Shown one piece after another: positions 1-4,588 of a DNA stretch of 12,232 bases. The number at the start of each line of letters is the position of its first letter. Position 1 is the stretch's first letter. This DNA is from Planctomycetota bacterium. GTDB lineage: Bacteria; Planctomycetota; UBA1135; GCA-002686595. The DNA lies in the NCBI GenBank assembly GCA_029212955.1, contig JARGOW010000052.1, positions 1-12,232 on the forward strand, read 5' to 3'. The position numbers and the translations under genes are program-made. Under the pieces are notes generated by a model. That model was not told where the DNA came from and did no database searches. It saw only the letters and a list, made by a program, of their open reading frames with translations.

Positions 1-819
1 CAGGTCCGCGGAAAGGGGACGGTGTTTGTAAAGTCCCCCGTGGGTTTGACGAAAGGCTTCAAACCTGTAGCGATCGCGAATCGGCTGAGAGATCAATCCT
101 TGTCCCGCGACAAGCAAGTCCTCTCGATCTTCCACCAAGCAAGAGGTCAGCAACCAATTGGCCCAACCCAGGGCCATTTGATTGTCGCACGCAACAGCGG
201 CCCGGCTCGCAGCATGGGCTCGATCCATCCACCCCCTCGCGCGGAAAAGCGAACTTTGTAAGGCCCAAGCCCTGCCCCGCACCCCAGGGCTGTGGGCCCC
301 TGACAAGATTCGAACCATTTGCCCATCGGCGTCCTGATACCGTCCCTGCAGGTGTAAAGCCTGAATCCACAGCAAACGGCGCTCGAAACTTGGGCTCAAA
401 CGAACCGCCATGGCCGCTAGGGACTCCAAGAGTGCACGACCGCGCACCCCCTGCATTCGATAGTCATCGAGCAAGGTGTTCAATTCAGACCCAAGAGGCC
501 AGGTTTGCTGGACCATGCTGACCCGCAACCTCAATTGGGAGTAGCTCCGATCGGTACCGTCCTGTGGGTTGCCGGCGCAACACAGAATCGCGGCCTGTTC
601 CCCCGCCGAATCCGTACAAGCCTGTTGGGCCAGGGCTTGCAGGCATCGCGCCAACCCATGGCTGTAGGATCGAAGCATGTGTCGCTCGATCCGCCCTGAA
701 AACAGGGTCCCATGGTCGCCAAGCCTCTCCTCCAATATCTGTTGTTCCTGCCGCGTTCGAAGGCCTGATTTCAGGGCCTTCAATGCCTCGCGTTCCGCGC
801 TTTCCCTATTCACTTTCAT
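1..819 (-). CDS. Partial hypothetical protein with TPR-like helical repeats (3' end beyond window)
   Basis: An open frame of 273 codons runs without a stop from an ATG at 819 to the left edge, so the C-terminus is missing. I do not recognise the family. The N-terminal 60 residues are charged and probably helical (start MKVNRESAEREALKALKSGL). Residues about 145-225 read as two consecutive helix-turn-helix units with TPR-like spacing (ALHLQGRYQDADGQM, then SLFRARGWMDRAHAASRAAV), suggesting an alpha-solenoid protein-interaction module; this is a weak call. There is no signal peptide or membrane segment. The start lies inside the upstream gene, overlapping its last 14 bases (806-819), which implies translational coupling and a shared role. 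I infer a cytoplasmic partner of the upstream protein. Confidence is high that it is a gene and low on function. Confidence 0.72.
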   Translation of the reverse strand, partial: MKVNRESAEREALKALKSGLRTRQEQQILEERLGDHGTLFSGRIERHMLRSYSHGLARCLQALAQQACTDSAGEQAAILCCAGNPQDGTDRSYSQLRLRVSMVQQTWPLGSELNTLLDDYRMQGVRGRALLESLAAMAVRLSPSFERRLLWIQALHLQGRYQDADGQMVRILSGAHSPGVRGRAWALQSSLFRARGWMDRAHAASRAAVACDNQMALGWANWLLTSCLVEDREDLLVAGQGLISQPIRDRYRFEAFRQTHGGLYKHRPLSADL

Positions 820-1555
820 GATCTCTTCCCTCGCTACTTAGATTTGGAGTTTGAATGGAAGGCCATAGGTCCTCCAGGGATAACAGGGCCTTGAGAGCGC
901 TGCGAACTTCGACGCGCAACCGGAATCTGGGTCCAAGACCCAATGCCACGCAACGTTCCACCGAGAATCGCTCGACGAGCAAAGCAAAGAAAGCGCCGCG
1001 GGTTTCATCGGGCAAGCGATGGAATTGAACCGATGCCTCCAAAGTGTTTTTTGGATCCACCCCGTAACTGTAGATCAAACAAAAGTGATGGAAGTCGGGG
1101 CCTTCGGCCGGCCCTGCACCATCTAGGAATCGCTCCTCATCTTCGATCAGGATGTCGTCTAGGGCTTCCCGTACACAACCGCGCACCCAAGCCCTATCGG
1201 TGGGGAAATCCTGGTCCCAGCGCACATGGGGAGCCAAGCCCGACTCCCGGGCGATGACCTCTGCACTCCGGACTCGAAGGTGGTCCACATCGACCAGCGC
1301 GGCCCGTTCTTTTAGAACCGACAAGCAGGCCCCGGACAAACGGCGCACGGCATCAGCCTGCTTCAAGCGCTCCAGGCATTCCAACACGGCCTGCGCCGAG
1401 ATCGCTTGCAAGCGATCCAATTCGTGAAAACGCTCGCTTTCCGTGGCTGCCAGTTCCTCAAGCTCCGCCACCAAATCCACCCCAGGATCCGATGTCTGCG
1501 GTGCGGGCCCCCGCAAAAGCACATCCCATTCCCCCTCCCCATCATGTTCCGTCAT
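806..1555 (-). CDS. Hypothetical protein, C-terminus sigma-70 region 4-like
   Basis: This encodes 249 residues from an ATG preceded by a good Shine-Dalgarno run (GGAAGG, about 8 bases upstream). I do not recognise the family. The N-terminal half is acidic and helical with a possible coiled coil at about 27-85. Residues about 176-225 (FHRLPDETRGAFFALLVERF, then SVERCVALGLGPR) follow the pattern of sigma-70 region 4 of ECF sigma factors: a 'LP...R..F.L...E..S..E.A..LG' core, then a helix rich in R/V/L. No clear region 2 is seen, and the recognition-helix residues differ from ordinary ECF factors, so it may be a degenerate sigma-like regulator or a chance resemblance. It overlaps the downstream TPR-like gene by 14 bases. 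It is divergent from the TetR gene, with inverted repeats in the space between. No membrane segment is visible. Confidence 0.75.
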   Translation of the reverse strand: MTEHDGEGEWDVLLRGPAPQTSDPGVDLVAELEELAATESERFHELDRLQAISAQAVLECLERLKQADAVRRLSGACLSVLKERAALVDVDHLRVRSAEVIARESGLAPHVRWDQDFPTDRAWVRGCVREALDDILIEDEERFLDGAGPAEGPDFHHFCLIYSYGVDPKNTLEASVQFHRLPDETRGAFFALLVERFSVERCVALGLGPRFRLRVEVRSALKALLSLEDLWPSIQTPNLSSEGRDHESE

Positions 1556-1593
1556 CTGTGGCTTCCTTCCATGGACTCCAAGATGGGGTGCCG

Positions 1594-1610
1594 CCTTGAA
1601 TCCGTCAAGG
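1594..1610. repeat. Short inverted repeat in the leader of the 806-1555 gene
   Basis: CCTTGA and TCAAGG form perfect 6-base arms around a 5-base spacer, 39 bases upstream of the minus-strand start at 1555. It could be an operator half-site pair or a small mRNA hairpin in the leader. No T-tract follows, so it is not a terminator. Its functional meaning is inferred. Confidence 0.35.
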
Positions 1611-1649
1611 AGGCCATGGGGGCCCGATTCGTCTCAGTTCGATCCGCAT

Positions 1650-1665
1650 CTCACGTATGCGTGAG
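1650..1665. promoter_or_regulatory. Candidate operator: 16-bp inverted repeat in divergent intergenic region
   Basis: CTCACG-TATG-CGTGAG is a perfect 6-base inverted repeat with a 4-base centre, close to the size of many TetR-family operators. It lies between the divergent starts of the hypothetical gene (1555, minus) and the TetR gene (1803, plus), about 95 and 137 bases away respectively. TetR regulators commonly bind palindromes in the intergenic region beside their own gene, so autoregulation plus control of the divergent pair is plausible. No convincing -35/-10 pair was found around it. Confidence 0.42.
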
Positions 1666-1770
1666 GCCGTAGACGGGTTCATTCCTGGTATTCGAAACCT
1701 CCCGCCATTCAGGTGGGTACAAAAGAAAACGATAAGTTTCGTGTCGCAACCGCCAGCGCGTGACGCCGCC

Positions 1771-1790
1771 AAAAAAAAGTTCTTTTTTTT
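1771..1790. repeat. A-tract/T-tract inverted repeat upstream of the TetR gene
   Basis: Eight A, then GTTC, then eight T make 9-base complementary arms (A8G and CT8) with a TT centre, in an otherwise GC-rich neighbourhood. It ends 12 bases before the proposed TTG start at 1803. The structure would give intrinsically bent DNA or an AT-rich melting site. It lacks the GC-rich stem of an intrinsic terminator. A promoter UP-like or operator role is possible but unproven. Confidence 0.4.
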
Positions 1791-1802
1791 CTCTGCCAGG
1801 GA

Positions 1803-2564
1803 TTGAGCGGCCCCCGGGCACCTTGCTCACCCAAACGATTTCAACTCTCTCCATTGCCTCTTTCAACCGATCCCTCCACCCGCGTAGTCGCGATTCTTGA
1901 GACTTCCAAGCGACTCTTTGCCGAACTCGGCCCATGGGGCCTGCGCATCAGCGACATCGCCAAGGAGGTGGGAATCTCGGTAGGAACGTTCTACACCCAC
2001 TTCCCCAGCAAGGAAGATCTAGTGCAAGCGCTAGCCCGGGGCACCTTAAAGCAACGCCTCGAAACCTTCGAAGACACATTCCAAACCACGGGCTTGACCT
2101 GCGCGGAACAGGTCATCGTTTCCGTCCTGCGGAACTTCCTCTACTCCTTCGACCACCCTTCGCGCTTCGCCATCGAACGCTTTGCCATCTCCCCTGCAAT
2201 TTGGGATGCCAGTTCCGATGAGGCACGCAGTGCAACCAATGACAGGCATAAGGTCATCACCGAATGCGTGCGTGCACAAATCGAACGGGCGATCCAAGAG
2301 GGCAGCATACGGGCCGAAGGTGAATGCAAAGCCCAATCGGGCCTGATCCTAGTCGGTGTTTGGACCCTCGCTTCCGGCAGCAGCCAGGTCGCATTGCTAC
2401 GCAAAATCATTGCCCAGGAGACGTCGACACAACGTCGCCTACCCAAGGGATTCGTGGCCACCGTCCAGGCTTACATGATCGGCGCGGGATGGTCCACGGA
2501 GGATCCGGCCGGGGACATGCGCAGACTGGCCGAGATCGCACTGGCCATCCCCGCAAGCCAATAG
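1803..2564 (+). CDS. TetR-family transcriptional regulator
   Basis: A cytoplasmic one-component DNA-binding regulator of 253 residues if started at the TTG at 1803. The N-terminal helix-turn-helix is clear: helix 1 around residues 28-42 (RVVAILETSKRLFAELG), then LRISDIAKEVGISVGTFYTH at 47-66, followed by FPSKEDLV, the TetR_N signature. Residues about 95-250 form the variable all-helical ligand-binding/dimer domain, and no specific ligand can be read from it. The start is uncertain. The frame is open only from 1764, no ATG precedes the DNA-binding domain, and neither TTG (1803 or 1854) has a proper Shine-Dalgarno. The 1854 TTG would give 236 residues and a more usual short tail before helix 1. 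Downstream, after 80 bases, comes the DUF2237 gene; upstream is a divergent gene with palindromes between. Family call is firm; target genes are inferred. Confidence 0.93.
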   Translation: MSGPRAPCSPKRFQLSPLPLSTDPSTRVVAILETSKRLFAELGPWGLRISDIAKEVGISVGTFYTHFPSKEDLVQALARGTLKQRLETFEDTFQTTGLTCAEQVIVSVLRNFLYSFDHPSRFAIERFAISPAIWDASSDEARSATNDRHKVITECVRAQIERAIQEGSIRAEGECKAQSGLILVGVWTLASGSSQVALLRKIIAQETSTQRRLPKGFVATVQAYMIGAGWSTEDPAGDMRRLAEIALAIPASQ

Positions 2565-2594
2565 GCTCCCGATTCGGACCAGCTCCGATTAATC

Positions 2595-2607
2595 CCACGT
2601 GACGTGG
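2595..2607. promoter_or_regulatory. Perfect 13-bp palindrome upstream of DUF2237 gene
   Basis: CCACGT-G-ACGTGG is a perfect inverted repeat, extendable to ATCC/GGAT with one bulged C. It lies 23 bases upstream of a TATTAT box and 38 bases upstream of the ATG at 2645. In a 80-base gap directly after the TetR gene, it is a candidate regulator-binding site overlapping the expected -35 region. It differs in sequence from the CTCACG repeat near 1650, so it may bind another factor. Confidence 0.35.
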
Positions 2608-2629
2608 ATGGGTTCCATGGGGTGCACCG

Positions 2630-2635
2630 TATTAT
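2630..2635 (+). promoter_or_regulatory. Putative -10 box (TATTAT) for DUF2237 gene; possibly leaderless transcript
   Basis: TATTAT matches the sigma-70 -10 consensus at five of six bases and ends 9 bases before the ATG at 2645. The expected -35 position (about 2606-2612) has no consensus match and abuts the palindrome at 2595-2607, as in activator- or repressor-controlled promoters. Transcription would start within about 3 bases of the ATG. No Shine-Dalgarno is present, which fits a leaderless mRNA. Confidence 0.33.
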
Positions 2636-2644
2636 GGCCCCGCC

Positions 2645-3028
2645 ATGATCCAACTTGTCAAACCCACCCAACGCAACGTGCTCGGCGGTCCCCTCGAAGT
2701 CTGTAGCACCGACCCTCTCACCGGCTTCTTCCGCGATGGTTGCTGTAGCACGGACGAGCAGGACGAAGGCTCCCACACGGTCTGCGTGAAGGTCACCGCC
2801 GAGTTCCTCGAGTTCTCCAGGGCAGCGGGCAACGACTTATCCACCCCGCTCCCCGAGTACATGTTTCCGGGCCTCAAGCCCGGGGATCAATGGTGTTTGT
2901 GCGCCACCCGCTGGGCCCAGGCCCACGAAATGGGCGTGGCGCCGCGCGTTGTCCTCGAAGCCACCCACGAGCGCGCCTTGGACGTCATTTCCATCGCGAA
3001 TCTAAAGTCCCACGCAATCCCCGGCTAG
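2645..3028 (+). CDS. DUF2237 family protein
   Basis: A 127-residue protein of the DUF2237 family (PF09996), full length for the family. Recognisable conserved blocks are NVLGGPLEVCSTDPLTGFFR (11-30), DGCC (31-34), SHTVC (43-47), GNDLSTP (62-68), FPGLKPGDQWCLCA (74-87), and VAPRVVLEATHERAL (98-112). It has six cysteines (20, 33, 34, 47, 84, 86) plus conserved His 44 and 108, which looks suited to metal or cofactor binding or a redox role, but the family's function is unknown. There is no signal peptide, so it is cytoplasmic. The ATG has no Shine-Dalgarno and sits just after a TATTAT box. It follows the TetR gene and is closed by the terminator at 3076-3109, so it may be a single-gene or TetR-linked transcript. 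Confidence 0.93.
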   Translation: MIQLVKPTQRNVLGGPLEVCSTDPLTGFFRDGCCSTDEQDEGSHTVCVKVTAEFLEFSRAAGNDLSTPLPEYMFPGLKPGDQWCLCATRWAQAHEMGVAPRVVLEATHERALDVISIANLKSHAIPG

Positions 3029-3075
3029 AAAACCCGTCACCACCGGGTGGGCACCTTATAGAAGCTCTTGCTTGA

Positions 3076-3109
3076 GCCATGGGAAGGTTTCCCATGGCCG
3101 CTCATTTTT
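3076..3109 (+). terminator. Intrinsic (rho-independent) terminator after DUF2237 gene, abutting exbD RBS
   Basis: GCCATGGGAA and TTCCCATGGC are perfect 10-base arms around a GGT loop (3076-3098), with partial extra pairing (GA/TC flanks). A run of five T follows at 3105-3109, after a 6-base interval. It lies 47 bases past the DUF2237 stop, the expected place for a terminator. The exbD Shine-Dalgarno starts only 4 bases after the T-run, so it is also part of any exbD leader starting upstream. Confidence 0.72.
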
Positions 3110-3113
3110 CAAC

Positions 3114-3120
3114 AGGAGGT
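3114..3120 (+). promoter_or_regulatory. Ribosome-binding site fixing the exbD-like start
   Basis: AGGAGGT is a near-perfect Shine-Dalgarno, 4 bases before the ATG at 3125. It decides that ATG over the in-frame TTG at 3068, which would start inside the terminator region and add 19 residues unlike any ExbD N-terminus. Confidence 0.85.
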
Positions 3121-3124
3121 TTCC

Positions 3125-3649
3125 ATGAATGCCCTCGATTCGATTCGGGAAGAACGCGCGGAACTCGACATGACCCCCATGATCGACGTCACCTTTTTGC
3201 TTCTGATTTTCTTTATGTGCACCTTGCGCTTCAAGGTGCTCGAAGGACAGTTGACCGCTTTCCTCCCCAAGGATGTGGGGAACATTCAGGCGCCCGCCGT
3301 GCCCCTAGAAAAATTGCAAGTGAGTGTGCGGGTCACCGACCCTGGACAGAAAATGAATGCGGCTGGTACCTTGCCCTACACGGAGGGATCCGACCATGGA
3401 CGGCATACATTCCAGGATCGACAATTGCGTTACGACGTTGGGTCCCAGTCGTTCCACTCCCTGCAGGAGTTTCAAAGTGCCGTGCGCCGCATCGCCACGG
3501 GCCGCGATCAACCTTGCGTCCTGCAGGCCTACCCGGGCGTCATTCTTGAAGACGTGATCCCCGTGCTCGATGGCCTGACCGGCTCCGGTTTCGTGGATAT
3601 CGCCTTCGGGGGCTCGATGGAAGTACTCAGGGCTCCAGTGAATCGATAA
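3125..3649 (+). CDS. ExbD/TolR-family biopolymer transport-like protein
   Basis: A 174-residue inner-membrane protein of the ExbD/TolR family. Members pair with an ExbB/TolQ channel to use the proton gradient for energising outer-membrane processes. The short cytoplasmic N-terminus is followed by the signature LDMTPMIDVTFLLLIFFM (14-31). Asp21 is the membrane-embedded acidic residue that carries protons in ExbD/TolR. Residues about 34-50 (LRFKVLEGQLTAFLPKD) resemble a divergent subgroup. The periplasmic domain (51-174) ends in the helix-strand fold QAYPGVILEDVIPVLDGLTGSG plus a final strand. It is longer than E. coli ExbD (about 140 residues), mostly through extra sequence around 70-110. No exbB/tolQ or tonB is in the window, so its partner is elsewhere. 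It converges on the HMA gene, with the last 23 bases overlapping tail to tail. Confidence 0.88.
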   Translation: MNALDSIREERAELDMTPMIDVTFLLLIFFMCTLRFKVLEGQLTAFLPKDVGNIQAPAVPLEKLQVSVRVTDPGQKMNAAGTLPYTEGSDHGRHTFQDRQLRYDVGSQSFHSLQEFQSAVRRIATGRDQPCVLQAYPGVILEDVIPVLDGLTGSGFVDIAFGGSMEVLRAPVNR

Positions 3650-4016
3650 ACAGAACCTGATCCCCAGGCTCAAACACATCCCACCCGCGGCCCCTGAGTA
3701 TTCCCACCAGACGGTCGCGGGTCACTTTTTGGGGTTCGATTTCGGCGGTCACCCGCCCTCCATCCACATCCACAAAAAGATCATACACCCCCGGCACATT
3801 CCCCAGCGCATCATCGATTTGGACCGGGCACCAGACGTGACAATCCATGCCCAGCACCCGCATCTCGATGGGAACGGTCCCTGCGGGCTTGCTCGGAGCG
3901 CGCCCGGCAGCCCAGGTCAACCCCGCTAAGACCAGGGCCAAGAGCAGTGCCCCGCCGCGGATCAACCACAGCTCACGCCCGGCCTGATCCTTCTTCCTTT
4001 GAGGGTTGCGCTCCAT
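3627..4016 (-). CDS. Membrane-anchored HMA (heavy-metal-associated) domain protein with CxxxC site
   Basis: A 129-residue protein: basic N-terminus (MERNPQRKKDQAGREL), one hydrophobic segment at about 17-37, then a ferredoxin-like HMA domain at about 50-115 (IEMRVLGMDCHVWCP; VPGVYDLFVDVDGG; LVGILRGRGWDV). The metal site is GMDCHVWC, with Cys59 and Cys63 separated by three residues instead of the usual CxxC, a spacing seen in a variant HMA group. By the positive-inside rule the HMA domain faces the periplasm (anchored or secreted), unlike classic cytoplasmic copper chaperones such as CopZ. It is the last gene of the efflux operon, after the lipoprotein, so I infer a periplasmic metallochaperone or sensor serving the pump. 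A GTG at 4025 is an alternative start with three more residues. Its 3' end overlaps exbD by 23 bases. Confidence 0.82.
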   Translation of the reverse strand: MERNPQRKKDQAGRELWLIRGGALLLALVLAGLTWAAGRAPSKPAGTVPIEMRVLGMDCHVWCPVQIDDALGNVPGVYDLFVDVDGGRVTAEIEPQKVTRDRLVGILRGRGWDVFEPGDQVLFIDSLEP

Positions 4017-4040
4017 GGTTCCCACTACGCTTCGCCTCTA

Positions 4041-4060
4041 GATCTGTGACCCCGCAGATC
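4041..4060. repeat. Inverted repeat in the leader of the HMA gene
   Basis: GATCTG and CAGATC form perfect 6-base arms with an 8-base spacer, 24 bases upstream of the HMA gene's ATG on the minus strand. No T-run follows. It may be an mRNA hairpin tuning expression of the last operon gene, or chance. Confidence 0.28.
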
Positions 4061-4094
4061 GGTCCTGGGAACACCCATCATGCGGTTTGCAGGG

Positions 4095-4107
4095 CCAAGG
4101 GCCTTGG
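4095..4107. repeat. 13-bp palindrome just after the lipoprotein stop
   Basis: CCAAGG-G-CCTTGG is a perfect inverted repeat, beginning 3 bases past the lipoprotein stop codon on the minus strand. There is no T-run, so it is not a convincing intrinsic terminator. It could protect the upstream mRNA 3' end or lower expression of the HMA gene. Confidence 0.3.
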
Positions 4108-4110
4108 GAG

Positions 4111-4584
4111 CTACTCGAGAATCGGGTCCGCACTACCCACCGACCTACTGCCATTGGGCCGCTCGATTTCGACCCACCACTGAACCCCATCGGGCAGGGG
4201 ATCCGGAGCCATGACGTGCACGTTGTAGTCCCCGCGCGATGGGCTGAACGTCCCCTTTTCAACCAAGGACTGGCTGCGGTCGGAGGTTCCGATCCAAGCG
4301 CGTACGGTGGTCGCTCCCCCATCCATAACAGGCCACGCGATGACCAGGTGGGACTCCTCTCCAGCCTTCATGGCCCCGTGTCCCTGGGCGAGGGAAACCA
4401 AGAGGTCGCCAATTTTGGTGAGGCCAATGGGCACTTCCACATGGGAGTGACCCGACGAGTCTTCCGCAGCAACGGTTTCGGCCTTGGCGCCGGCCTCAGG
4501 TGCGGTGTCCTGGGGTTTGTCCGAGCAGGCGCTCACACAAACGAGCAAAGCCGGCAGTAGAAAGAGTTTTTTGAAAGGCAGCAT
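4111..4584 (-). CDS. Small periplasmic lipoprotein of the efflux operon
   Basis: 157 residues from the ATG at 4584, which gives a proper lipoprotein signal (MLPFKKLFLLPALLVCVSAC) with lipidated Cys20. Upstream in-frame starts inside the pump gene would bury this signal and are rejected. After a low-complexity linker comes GHSHVEVPIG (45-54), then a probable beta-sandwich domain at about 60-157 with VRAWIGTSDRSQSL, GDYNVHVMAPDPLP and WWVEIE. I do not recognise a named family, though the pattern suits a periplasmic accessory domain attached to heavy-metal pumps. The HSH pair could bind metal. It starts 4 bases after the pump's stop codon with no strong Shine-Dalgarno, so translation is probably coupled to the pump. 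Role inferred: periplasmic metal capture or stabilising the pump. Confidence 0.83.
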   Translation of the reverse strand: MLPFKKLFLLPALLVCVSACSDKPQDTAPEAGAKAETVAAEDSSGHSHVEVPIGLTKIGDLLVSLAQGHGAMKAGEESHLVIAWPVMDGGATTVRAWIGTSDRSQSLVEKGTFSPSRGDYNVHVMAPDPLPDGVQWWVEIERPNGSRSVGSADPILE

Positions 4585-4588
4585 AGGA

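Noticed and set aside
1651..1935. 94-codon minus-strand frame across the divergent intergenic region
   Set aside because: It runs antisense into the TetR DNA-binding domain and through the A/T palindrome; composition is Arg/Trp-rich noise.
3034..3050. ACCCG/CGGGT hairpin after the DUF2237 stop as a second terminator
   Set aside because: Only 5-base arms, a 7-base loop and no T-run; the hairpin at 3076-3109 is far better.
3068..3124. 19-codon N-terminal extension of the ExbD-like protein from a TTG
   Set aside because: The extension would be encoded by the terminator hairpin, and AGGAGGT places the start at the ATG at 3125.
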